Source: an uncultured Christensenella sp. (lineage in GTDB: Bacteria > Bacillota > Clostridia > Christensenellales > UBA1242). From it: DNA of 64,000 nt. The stretch spans positions 1 to 64,000 of the forward strand of contig CASGDZ010000004.1 of the NCBI GenBank assembly GCA_949300385.1. Direction: 5' to 3'. A program made the translations under genes and the position numbers. Numbering within the stretch: the stretch's first letter is position 1; every line of letters begins with the position of its first letter. Below the pieces are notes generated by a model. That model did no database searches. It had not been told where the DNA came from and saw only the letters and a list, made by a program, of their open reading frames with translations. This document shows, piece after piece, positions 7,872 to 15,635 of this stretch.

Positions 7872-9089
7872 TTATTCTGTTTGATTAGCATTGTTTACCA
7901 TTACAGATGTACTAAATGGATTAGTTACAGTTGCGCTGATATTAGTAAATTTTGCTTGTCCATTAGGCTGATCACAAATCAAATCTGCGTATTTAACAAG
8001 CGTTGCAGTGTATGCTGGATATCCGGCTTTTTGACGCAAGATTTTGCCACCTTCTCCTTCAATCCATTCCCAATCGCATAATTGATGTAGAGTGAATTTG
8101 CTAGTATCAAGCATATAGAGAGTATCGTCCGGCACAAATCTATCTGAAACGACAGGTATCCCATTAAAGCTGATTGCCTTATATCCACCCTCAAGTACAG
8201 TTACATCAATGTTTCTACGATAACATGCTAGATATTGTTGATATGCGCGTTTTACACCTGCACCGCATGTAATAAAGTCGATATTTGAACCTGTATTTTC
8301 TTCTAGGAAGTCTACTGCTGTTTGAAGTAAACTATCGTTTATTTCTTGCGCTTGTACTGGAGATGAAATGTATGGGTTAAGCCATTTATTCGAAGTTCTA
8401 TCTAGTCCATATAGATTAGCAGAAGTGTTAAAAATTGCACCTAAACCTGTAATTTCGTTTCCTTTACTCCCTTGTACATATAGTACATCATTGGATGCCA
8501 AATCTGAACTTGGTGTAGAAGTAAATGAAATAGTTTTGTTTACTCTATCAACATATGCGATTCTTAAACCAGAATGAGTTTTGCTCGCACTTCTATAAAC
8601 ATCTACAACCATACCTTCCATTAAGTTTTTAACGCTATCCATAGTGGCAACGCCAGCGGAATAACTTGATACTTTACCAACTTCTCCTGAGCCGTCCCCA
8701 TATAGCATACGCCCTAAATTGAATTTAGAAGCGGTGATTAGCCCTTCCATTTCAGCATTAAGTAAGTCTACAAATGCGCCATTGCTGTTAGCACTCGCTC
8801 TAATAGCTTTATCGCTGATTTCAATAGTTCCGTATAAATTTTTTAAAGTTGTTTTAAATTGAACATAAGTATTTTCTTTAGCAGTAGGAAGTTCTCCTGT
8901 TTCACTACCTGCACCTACACCGCCATTTAAACCGATGGGTGCCATCTTTATAATTTGTTTACCATAGACATCTGCGCTAGATTGTTTAATTTTAGCAAAT
9001 AGCGGATTTGTCTTTGTATTTAATTGATTGCAAGCCGCAACCAAATATGCATCTTTTAGTGCATTTTGTGCTGTAGTTAAATCTATCAT
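7872..9089 (-). CDS. Phage major capsid protein (HK97-like fold, probable)
   Basis: This is the shell protein of the particle. It has 405 residues, the normal size. The N-terminal part has a helical segment (LTTAQNALKDAYLVAACNQ), then a flexible loop with GSETGELPTAKENTYVQF that resembles the E-loop. The middle has YGTIEISDKAIRAS and a long spine-like helix, and an A-domain-like part contains NGIPVVSDRFVPDDTLYMLD and the late DWEWIEGEGG. It directly follows the scaffold gene, as in most tailed phages. SD AGGAG is present before the ATG. No stop or frameshift is seen. The fold call is from pattern and gene order. Confidence 0.82.
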   Translation of the reverse strand: MIDLTTAQNALKDAYLVAACNQLNTKTNPLFAKIKQSSADVYGKQIIKMAPIGLNGGVGAGSETGELPTAKENTYVQFKTTLKNLYGTIEISDKAIRASANSNGAFVDLLNAEMEGLITASKFNLGRMLYGDGSGEVGKVSSYSAGVATMDSVKNLMEGMVVDVYRSASKTHSGLRIAYVDRVNKTISFTSTPSSDLASNDVLYVQGSKGNEITGLGAIFNTSANLYGLDRTSNKWLNPYISSPVQAQEINDSLLQTAVDFLEENTGSNIDFITCGAGVKRAYQQYLACYRRNIDVTVLEGGYKAISFNGIPVVSDRFVPDDTLYMLDTSKFTLHQLCDWEWIEGEGGKILRQKAGYPAYTATLVKYADLICDQPNGQAKFTNISATVTNPFSTSVMVNNANQTE

Positions 9090-9097
9090 CTTTTCTC

Positions 9098-9652
9098 CTA
9101 TTTTTGTTTTATTATAGATTTTGCGATTCTACCTGCTTCTTGAATTGTGGTAGGAATCTTAGGTGTTGATAAAAGAATACTACCGCTAGATTCTAGTTTA
9201 ATAGGTGAATTTTGAGGTATTTTAGATAGGTAATCTTTCACGATTCTATCCTTTATATCCTTATTTGAATAAATATATTTGCTCAAAAACTCATCATCTT
9301 TAACATAATCTTCTGCGCTTTTGTAGTTATTTGCGATTAATTTAATCGTCTCTTCTCCAAGACTAAGATTTTCATCGTTTGCTAAGCTTTCTTTTAGCGC
9401 GCTACTAAAAGGCTGAGCAATATCAAATTTTGCTACAAAATCATCCACTCTTTTATCAATTTCAGCTCGTTTATTTATGTCATTTTCAATCGACTGCTTT
9501 TCGTTTTCGAGCTGAGAGAGTCGTTGACTCTTTTTGGTAAATTCTGCTTCAAGGCTAGCGTATGCTTTCAAAAGGCTTTCCGCGTCCTTGAACTTACCAA
9601 AATTTTCTTTGGAGCCAGAATTTTCAATAGCTGGTTGTTCCAATTCTTCCAT
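9098..9652 (-). CDS. Phage capsid scaffolding protein
   Basis: The scaffold guides capsid assembly and then leaves or is degraded. At 184 residues it is acidic and highly helical. It opens with GKFKDAESLLKAYASLE and a coiled-coil stretch rich in Lys and Glu (about residues 20-65), both typical of Gram-positive phage scaffolds. It ends in a basic helix (GRIAKSIIKQK) that would bind the capsid protein. It lies between portal and capsid genes, and its SD overlaps the last codons of the portal gene. Confidence 0.8.
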   Translation of the reverse strand: MEELEQPAIENSGSKENFGKFKDAESLLKAYASLEAEFTKKSQRLSQLENEKQSIENDINKRAEIDKRVDDFVAKFDIAQPFSSALKESLANDENLSLGEETIKLIANNYKSAEDYVKDDEFLSKYIYSNKDIKDRIVKDYLSKIPQNSPIKLESSGSILLSTPKIPTTIQEAGRIAKSIIKQK

Positions 9653-9654
9653 AA

Positions 9655-11532
9655 TTATTCTCCTTTATTATCCTGAATTTTTATGCTTGCATTTAACAAT
9701 TTTTTATGTTCTTCAATATGTTGTAATAATTTATCAATTATTTTCTTTGAATTAATTTTCTTCTTTATATCTCCACCTAAAATATACGCTGTATGTTCAT
9801 CTATATGTATTTGGTGATCATCAATCGGTAAAATCTCTAAATCTTTATTAATAGGGTATAAATTCTCTTCTTTCGCACGATTTATATGAAGAGTTGGCAA
9901 GTCAAGTGAATTTTCCCACATGCCGAATCCTAATAAGTCTAAGCATTTTTTTCTCGTGCTCTGTGAAAATTTTCCGTCTTGGTCATACATTAAACCTTGT
10001 TTAATAAGGTCTAACAGCATAGTCCTGCGTTGACCTAGCGAATCAATTGTATCTGTAGATGTGTCAAACACTACATCATCACTTGATATCTCATTTTGAT
10101 CCCAATAGTACATTTGAATGGAATTATTATCGCCATTTATCTTCAATAAGCGAGGAATCACTGCAAATTGTTTGTATAATCTAAGGATATATTTTGCAAC
10201 AATTTTTACTGCCAATTTAGTAGAATCTATCGCTGTTGATAATCTTGAAATATCTTGTTCTGCTAAAAGTTCAAGTGCAACACCTGACATACTTGTATAC
10301 TGCGCATAACTATCCGTCATCATATCACTGACACCCGATACCGTTTTAAATTCGGATAATAGCCTATCTTCTTCCGCATCAAAGTCTACTGTCATCTCAG
10401 GATTTTGCATAATCTCAGGTACTTTACTTCCCTGTCTATATACTAAAACTTTCCCAGGAGATAACCCTTCAATCTCTAATGCGTCCGTATCAACGCTTCC
10501 GTCTTCTACTGCTAACACATTCATAACTGCGCGATTAAAATATTCATGTTTTCTGTTTCTAACTGCATTGTAGGCGCGTTGTACTGGTATCATTCTGTCA
10601 ATTACACTAACGCCAAAGAAACTACCTGGAAGATAGTTCGAAATTTGTTTAACAAAAGGGAAAGTTCGTTGATTAAGTTCGTCATTCACATAAGGCAATT
10701 CACCATCAAATAGAAGTTTGTCTCCCGCTATAATTGTCAATCGTCCGTTTGGATATGCTTTTGTAGGGCGTTCATATCGCTCTATCACTACGCAATGATG
10801 TGAAAGTGAAGTGTTTGCAACTTTATTTATATGCGCGTCATAGCCAAGTCCACCTAATCCTTTAAAGCTACTATCCAATGTGAAAGCGTGGACTTCTTCT
10901 ACATCTACATCAACACCCCACTCTGATTTTACTTGATCAATGTCGACCGCGCGTGCATGAATCAAACTTTTTACATCTTCTATTCGTTCGCTAGACAAAT
11001 TGTCAGGAAAAATTTCAAATGGAGAAATAACTTCAATCTCAACATCTCCCTCACGAATTGAATTTCCGTTGTCATCCGTTGCCACCATTTTACCTGAATT
11101 CGTATTCCATACAACCTTGTAAAAGGCAGTACCGCATATCTCACTCCAAGTCGTTGCAGTCTTTTCTATGTCTATTAAATTGAGTCGATTTGAAACGGAA
11201 TTCAATATTTCTTTGCTAAGTTTAGCGCTCTCAATGTCAGCCTCGTCCGTTGTAGCAGGTATAACAGTAACGGTAGGTGTATTCGAGCATATTTTTGAAA
11301 TTCTAGTTTCAATCATAGGAGCTATATGATTAAACACTTCTTTTTCTTGCCAAAAGTATTGTTTTTCATCTTCTCTTACAGTATTATTTCGCGCAATATA
11401 ACTATATTGATTGCCCATCATAAAATTTATGTTTAATTGCCATTGTGCTTCTAAACTCATTCGCGCGTCACGTCTAGCATTATAATCAGCGCGTATTGCC
11501 TCTACTAATTGTTTATTTGTGATTTTACTCAT
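9655..11532 (-). CDS. Phage portal protein (P22-like)
   Basis: The portal forms the dodecameric ring through which DNA enters and leaves the head. The 625-residue protein opens with ARMSLEAQWQLNINFMMGNQ, as portals of the P22 group do. Central segments such as PFVKQISNYLPGSFFGVSVI and IPVQRAYNAVRNRKHEYFN are characteristic of these portals, with MSGVALELLAEQD further on. The length is nearer the P22 portal (about 725) than siphovirus portals (about 450), which points to a short-tailed ancestor. It overlaps the zinc-finger gene by 8 bases and carries an AGAGGT ribosome site. Confidence 0.85.
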   Translation of the reverse strand: MSKITNKQLVEAIRADYNARRDARMSLEAQWQLNINFMMGNQYSYIARNNTVREDEKQYFWQEKEVFNHIAPMIETRISKICSNTPTVTVIPATTDEADIESAKLSKEILNSVSNRLNLIDIEKTATTWSEICGTAFYKVVWNTNSGKMVATDDNGNSIREGDVEIEVISPFEIFPDNLSSERIEDVKSLIHARAVDIDQVKSEWGVDVDVEEVHAFTLDSSFKGLGGLGYDAHINKVANTSLSHHCVVIERYERPTKAYPNGRLTIIAGDKLLFDGELPYVNDELNQRTFPFVKQISNYLPGSFFGVSVIDRMIPVQRAYNAVRNRKHEYFNRAVMNVLAVEDGSVDTDALEIEGLSPGKVLVYRQGSKVPEIMQNPEMTVDFDAEEDRLLSEFKTVSGVSDMMTDSYAQYTSMSGVALELLAEQDISRLSTAIDSTKLAVKIVAKYILRLYKQFAVIPRLLKINGDNNSIQMYYWDQNEISSDDVVFDTSTDTIDSLGQRRTMLLDLIKQGLMYDQDGKFSQSTRKKCLDLLGFGMWENSLDLPTLHINRAKEENLYPINKDLEILPIDDHQIHIDEHTAYILGGDIKKKINSKKIIDKLLQHIEEHKKLLNASIKIQDNKGE

Positions 11533-11737
11533 CTTTACCTCTCTTTTTAAATATTGGTTTTACTGCTTTTGGTATCATGAATTTACCAAGTTCGTGATAT
11601 AATTCGTTCGCACAATTTGCGCATAAATATATATTGCCATCAAATATAAATTTTTTGTTGACGATAACATAATCGCAAGGATTATTGCAACCGCTTGCAT
11701 CACATTTTACTTTTACTTTTGCCTTTTCTACTATCAC
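11525..11737 (-). CDS. Small zinc-finger protein of the packaging operon
   Basis: The protein has about 70 residues and four or five Cys: KCDASGCNNPC near the start and YLCANCANEL in the middle. This is a treble-clef or ribbon-type zinc site. A GTG start at 11737 is chosen because it lies 7 bases from AAGGAG; a TTG at 11743 would be too close. It overlaps the small-terminase-like gene by 38 bases and the portal gene by 8. It could be a packaging or late-regulatory accessory protein. I know no exact family. Confidence 0.6.
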   Translation of the reverse strand: MIVEKAKVKVKCDASGCNNPCDYVIVNKKFIFDGNIYLCANCANELYHELGKFMIPKAVKPIFKKRGKDE

Positions 11738-12020
11738 TCTCAATCTCCTTAAGTTCGTTTAATAATCTCAATTTTTCTCTATCTAAATCTTCATCGCTAA
11801 GTTCTTCGTAATTTTGTGTATTTGTTATTTGCTGATAAACAAGTTTTATAATATCTGCATTCGGCGGTATTGATTTTTCTACTTTCTTTTGCTTTACCAT
11901 GACCAATTCGCCTGTATCACTATCCTTTGTATACTCACTTGTAATTTCTATTAAATTCATACCCATTATGCACTTCTTTAAAGCGCGCAATGTTACATCG
12001 TCAAATATATCATCCATCAT
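11700..12020 (-). CDS. Possible small terminase-like protein (106 residues)
   Basis: Small terminase subunits select the DNA to be packaged and load it on the motor. The stretch ALKKCIMGMNLIEITSEY, then a TGELVMVKQKKVEKSIPPN segment and a helix IIKLVYQQI, recalls the C-terminal half of many small terminases (the VPPDxxAxxFWLKNR region). A helix-turn-helix part is not evident. Its place after the large terminase is unusual, since the small subunit normally comes first. A well-placed AAGGAG and an 11-base overlap with the terminase stop support translation. The role is tentative. Confidence 0.45.
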   Translation of the reverse strand: MMDDIFDDVTLRALKKCIMGMNLIEITSEYTKDSDTGELVMVKQKKVEKSIPPNADIIKLVYQQITNTQNYEELSDEDLDREKLRLLNELKEIESDSRKGKSKSKM

Positions 12021-13446
12021 GAAATCTCCTTAAATTTTTGATCAGTCGTTCTTTATTTTGCTGTATGAGATTCAATTCAGGTTTTGGCGGTTTATTCTCA
12101 GGTCGCGACATAATATAATACCTAAGTTCGTCCAGACAATGGTCGTCCGATTTTACTGGGCTATCACCATTCCCCCATCTGTATGACTTTATCTCTCGAA
12201 TTAGGTTTTTACATGTGTTGAAGATAAATAATCGCGATTTGCCTTCGCTGTTTTTTAAATATGCCTTAACTCGCTGTATACCGCTGAAAACATCTTTATT
12301 TACATTTGTATTTACTAATATTCCGTATTCATAAAATAGGTCAGCTACACTTTTGATAGATGCTAAAGTAGTTTGATTTGCCGCACTATCTATCAGCGCT
12401 TCTATCATGCCATTTCTATTTTTATGCCAATTCAATTCTTCACTAATTCTATGTATTTCTCCGCTATGATAAGCGATGTCCTTATCGTGGTCATAATGCT
12501 CTGCAACTACATATATATTCCCATCATAATCGATTGCGTACCAATGGCAAGAAAGCGGATTTCTAAGTCCGGGATCAATAGATAATTTATCCTGCCAATC
12601 GTATGGAATATCAAATGGTTCAATAACATTTATATTTTCATCAAACTCAGGATACACTCTTCCCCCTAAACTTAAAAATTCTCCTTTTTCTCGCGTTTTT
12701 AATTCGTCAGTTGACATGCCCGCACGCATAGATTTTTTTGCTTGCTCACTTATAAAAGGATTGTCGTCCCATGTTATGAATTCATACCAAATATTTTCGT
12801 CATTAAATTTGTTAAGATATATCTCATCATATACAAATGTCATACCTTTAAGTGGCGTCATAGTCGCAAATATTTCGCCGTTTTTATCAAGCACACGCAT
12901 TCTACATTCTTGATAAATATCATACGGAGGCTCCTCATCAAACCATACATAATCTAAACTTGTTCCTTGAAATTTTTCTCTGCCCTGATCACAACTTTTA
13001 AATCCAATTTTACTAATTGTACCAAACACATTTTTAACAAGTATGTAATCTATGACTCCGTTTTTATAGTTATCTTTTCTCCCATGCAACATCACAATAT
13101 CTTCTATCCAATCGGGATTAAGATAATATAGAATTTTACTTTGCGCTACATCGCGTTGCACTTGCGTAGACAAACTTACTACCCAACCATTAGTAGCATG
13201 CGTTATCTTTTTATAAGGATGAATACCGCGCGCTAGATATACAACTTCAACCGCTCCACATTCTGTTTTTCCCGTTCTGTTCCCACCGAACACCCACCTA
13301 TTCTTTTTTGTACATTTATGGAATTCAATTTGTTTTAAATGAATTTTTTCTCCCGTATTATAATTTGACAATTTATTTTTTAATTTTCGTTCTTTTTGAA
13401 TCTCTTCAATCTTTAAAATCTGTTTAACCAAATTCATTTTGACCAC
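12010..13446 (-). CDS. Phage terminase large subunit (ATPase and nuclease)
   Basis: This is the DNA-packaging motor. The Walker A motif GGNRTGKT is at about residues 54-61, the Walker B-like VWFDEEPP near 170, and MTPLKG follows as a coupling-type motif. The RNase H-like nuclease keeps its acidic residues: SIDPG near 289, LIDSAA near 352 and DDHCLDELRY near 435. At 478 residues it has full length, so both activities could work. The frame opens with GTG at 13446; an ATG at 13437 is an alternative, and neither has a clear ribosome site. It is the first gene of the head operon. An inverted repeat lies 20 bases upstream. Confidence 0.92.
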   Translation of the reverse strand: MVKMNLVKQILKIEEIQKERKLKNKLSNYNTGEKIHLKQIEFHKCTKKNRWVFGGNRTGKTECGAVEVVYLARGIHPYKKITHATNGWVVSLSTQVQRDVAQSKILYYLNPDWIEDIVMLHGRKDNYKNGVIDYILVKNVFGTISKIGFKSCDQGREKFQGTSLDYVWFDEEPPYDIYQECRMRVLDKNGEIFATMTPLKGMTFVYDEIYLNKFNDENIWYEFITWDDNPFISEQAKKSMRAGMSTDELKTREKGEFLSLGGRVYPEFDENINVIEPFDIPYDWQDKLSIDPGLRNPLSCHWYAIDYDGNIYVVAEHYDHDKDIAYHSGEIHRISEELNWHKNRNGMIEALIDSAANQTTLASIKSVADLFYEYGILVNTNVNKDVFSGIQRVKAYLKNSEGKSRLFIFNTCKNLIREIKSYRWGNGDSPVKSDDHCLDELRYYIMSRPENKPPKPELNLIQQNKERLIKNLRRFHDG

Positions 13447-13465
13447 ACTTTACACTAAAAATCGT

Positions 13466-13484
13466 CAAGTTAAGCTTAAACTTG
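13466..13484. promoter_or_regulatory. Inverted repeat between terminase and SH3 protein genes (possible operator)
   Basis: CAAGTT, 7 bases, AACTTG, with an internal near-palindrome TTAAGCTTAA. It lies in the 75-base divergent gap between the large terminase and the SH3/membrane protein. It could be the binding site of a regulator acting on one or both. No good SigA-type promoter was found in this gap on the terminase side. Confidence 0.4.
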
Positions 13485-13521
13485 TCATTTTGTTTAAAAA
13501 TATTTGTGCTAAACTTAGAAT

Positions 13522-14316
13522 ATGATTTCAATTATAATTTTTTTAATTCTTATATCTTCGTTATTTCCTTTCTTTATTGTAGAAAATTGCGTTAGCGTTT
13601 ATGCTAGCACTATCTATTACGCGCGAATAATGACTAATAATGCATATCTATACAAATCTCCACTCGACATTGACGACTACTCTAATGTTTACTTTATATT
13701 GCCCCAAACTTATTTCGTTGAATTATTAGATTTAAGCAATTCAGATTTTTATAAAGTAAATTATTCAACCTTTACAGGATATGTAAAAAAAGATTGCGTG
13801 CAAGCAATCGTAGGTGCGCCACAAAATGCATATCTAGATAATTTAAACTTCCGAATATATGCTGAAATGAGCAGAGACCTTAGAAGTGAACCTACAACTC
13901 TCAGTGGAAGTTCAAGTCAAGTCGCATACATTCCGTTGTATAACAGAAATCTTACATATTATGGGTCTATTGTTGGCGAAGAATGCATAGACGGTCGCAC
14001 AAACATTTGGTATTATTGTAAATATAGTGCCGATAAAGACTACTATGGATATGTATATAGCGATTTTTGTGATGAATTGCCCGATCCTTTACCTAAAAAT
14101 AGCGAGGAAGTAGTCTATACTACCGCTCCCGATTTTGGCGAAACTGAAACCCCAAATGCTTTACCTATAGACAATTCAGCCACTGCTATAATTATTGCTA
14201 TTTTATGCGTGCCTGCTTTGATATTCATATTTTTAATATTAAAAGGCACTAAAATTATTAAAAATGAAAAACTTAGTACTGGCGAGATACAAGACTATAA
14301 TCCTTTAAGCCATTAA
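13522..14316 (+). CDS. Secreted SH3-like protein with C-terminal membrane anchor
   Basis: The 264-residue envelope protein has a hydrophobic N-terminal segment of signal-peptide type (about residues 1-29, ending VYAS). Two bacterial-SH3-like modules follow: one with NNAYLYKSPLDID and FTGYVKKDC, one with LRSEPTTLSG and DYYGYVYSDFCDE. A spacer follows, then a membrane helix (SATAIIIAILCVPALIFIFLIL) and a basic tail. Such modules often bind peptidoglycan. It is transcribed away from the terminase and runs tail to tail into the regulator gene (12-base overlap), which is the placement of a prophage accessory gene. Function unknown. Confidence 0.65.
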   Translation: MISIIIFLILISSLFPFFIVENCVSVYASTIYYARIMTNNAYLYKSPLDIDDYSNVYFILPQTYFVELLDLSNSDFYKVNYSTFTGYVKKDCVQAIVGAPQNAYLDNLNFRIYAEMSRDLRSEPTTLSGSSSQVAYIPLYNRNLTYYGSIVGEECIDGRTNIWYYCKYSADKDYYGYVYSDFCDELPDPLPKNSEEVVYTTAPDFGETETPNALPIDNSATAIIIAILCVPALIFIFLILKGTKIIKNEKLSTGEIQDYNPLSH

Positions 14317-14793
14317 TGGACTAGTTCGATATGACATTCTCCTATCTTTAACCTCACGACGAATATTAGTGATCCAATCTTCACTATCAATAATTTTTTC
14401 TAATTTATTGATATATTTTGATGAATTTAAAGCCAAAGATAGATTTTCAAATGCTTTTTCAATTCTTCGAAAAGCAGTGCGCTCTTTTAAATTAAAAATA
14501 CCACATATCTCTGCCATACTAATTGTATAATTCATCTTAATATATAATATCTTTTTGTCATTTTCACTGAGCGTTGAAATAGCTCTATCTATTATCAGTT
14601 TTAAGTTAATCAGTTGATTTTTTCTCGTCATTAAGTCTATAATATTATTACATACATCAAGTGAGCCTAACTCTTCACTAGAAGTACTGAAATAGTACGC
14701 ATGATTTTCAATAAATCTATCTAGTGCTTCACATCTTTTTCTTAACATTCTATAAATTTTAATTAATGCTTCTGCATCATAAACATCTATCAT
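14305..14793 (-). CDS. Putative phage late-gene regulator with sigma region 4-like HTH
   Basis: The start at 14793 is chosen because GGAGAG lies 5 bases before it; an upstream ATG at 14889 has no ribosome site. The resulting 162-residue protein is helical. Residues about 85-130 (LSENDKKILYIKMNYTISM, then an AEICGIFNLKERTAFRRIEK helix-turn-helix) resemble sigma-70 region 4. The size and design match ArpU/RinA-type activators that switch on packaging genes in Gram-positive phages. The match is by architecture only. A SigA-like promoter and two Spo0A-box-like sequences precede it. Confidence 0.6.
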   Translation of the reverse strand: MIDVYDAEALIKIYRMLRKRCEALDRFIENHAYYFSTSSEELGSLDVCNNIIDLMTRKNQLINLKLIIDRAISTLSENDKKILYIKMNYTISMAEICGIFNLKERTAFRRIEKAFENLSLALNSSKYINKLEKIIDSEDWITNIRREVKDRRMSYRTSPLMA

Positions 14794-14816
14794 TTTGCTC
14801 TCCGTTTTATGAGAAA

Positions 14817-14846
14817 AGTATATATTAAGAAATGTCGAAAAGTCAA
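14817..14846 (-). promoter_or_regulatory. Promoter of the putative phage regulator
   Basis: TTGACT and TATACT are 18 bases apart on the minus strand, and the start codon lies 24 bases after the -10 box. A Spo0A-like TGTCGAA (14833-14839) sits inside the spacer. Confidence 0.6.
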
Positions 14847-14921
14847 GTGTATATGTCACTTTTTTACAAAATTGGTATATATTTGGCATAATTTTCGATA
14901 TAAATTGACATTTTTGTCGAA
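14833..14921. promoter_or_regulatory. Two Spo0A-box-like sequences upstream of the phage regulator
   Basis: TTGTCGAA, an exact match to the core Spo0A box, lies at 14914-14921. A seven-base version, TGTCGAA, lies at 14833-14839 within the promoter spacer. Chance alone gives several seven-base matches in a window of this composition, so these are candidates only. Their intergenic position near sporulation genes raises interest. Confidence 0.35.
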
Positions 14922-14978
14922 CATTTGTTCTATTTTTTACAAAATGTATAAATTAAAATTTATTTAAGCAAATAAAAA

Positions 14979-15000
14979 ATACAACTACCTTGAGTTGCAT
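14979..15000 (-). terminator. Terminator of the deacetylase-SSB operon
   Basis: An 8-bp stem (ATGCAACT with AGTTGTAT, one G-U pair) begins 4 bases past the SSB-like gene stop and is followed by TTTTTTATTT on the minus strand. It separates this operon from the phage regulator. Confidence 0.75.
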
Positions 15001-15004
15001 TTTT

Positions 15005-15625
15005 TTAAGACATTAAAGTGGATAATTTTGCCACACTTACTTCGTATGCCACTTTTTGAATTGGTTCGTCCTCCCCTTCTATATGTTTACTATATTCTCT
15101 ACTTTGAATTCGACCTAAAAGATGAACTTTTGTGCCAACCGGCATCTCACCGACATATTGTGCATCTCTACCCCACGCAATACATGGAATATAATCTGAC
15201 TTATCATAATTTCTATTCACCGCTAATAGCATATCGCATATTTCTCTATTGAAAGGAGTTACGCGATATATAGGTGACTTGCAGATATAGCCATTTAATT
15301 CTATTATATTAGAATTTGCATTATCGTCCCATTCGCATCGCTCGCGACAAAAGACGGATAATATTAATTTGCTTTTACCATCTTCAACTTTGTTAAAACT
15401 TCTAAATTGCCCACGCATAGCAAATTTTTCTCCTAAATGCAATGAATGTGTAAGTAATTTTGATGATATGATAACTGGCAAGATATCGTCTTTGCCACTC
15501 AATCTTGACACATCTAAATCAAACGAATAAAAATCTTCTCCCATAACCGAATGATTAAATTCTGGTAAACTAGATACTGTCCCTTGAAGATATACTTTAT
15601 TATTATTTAACAATTCATAATTCAT
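15005..15625 (-). CDS. SSB-like protein with two OB-fold-like halves
   Basis: This is a probable single-stranded-DNA-binding protein. The start at 15625 is chosen for its AAGGAG site. The first half (NKVYLQGTVSSLPEFNHSV, then YSFDLDVSRLSG) and the second half (NIIELNGYICKSPIYRVTP, IPCIAWGRDAQYVGEMPVG, VHLLGRIQSREY) each follow the SSB beta-barrel pattern. The second half is closer to ordinary SSB. At 206 residues it is longer than SSB and lacks the acidic DDDIPF-type tail, so it may not recruit repair enzymes the usual way. It follows the deacetylase gene by 10 bases and is probably cotranscribed with it. Confidence 0.75.
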   Translation of the reverse strand: MNYELLNNNKVYLQGTVSSLPEFNHSVMGEDFYSFDLDVSRLSGKDDILPVIISSKLLTHSLHLGEKFAMRGQFRSFNKVEDGKSKLILSVFCRERCEWDDNANSNIIELNGYICKSPIYRVTPFNREICDMLLAVNRNYDKSDYIPCIAWGRDAQYVGEMPVGTKVHLLGRIQSREYSKHIEGEDEPIQKVAYEVSVAKLSTLMS

Positions 15626-15635
15626 TTGTTTCTCC

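Noticed and set aside
7979..8577. ORFs of 66-71 codons within the capsid gene on both strands
   Set aside because: They are shadows of the capsid reading frame without ribosome sites.
14794..14889. N-terminal extension of the phage regulator from the ATG at 14889
   Set aside because: The extension overlaps the promoter and the Spo0A-like box. The ATG at 14793 has a proper ribosome site.
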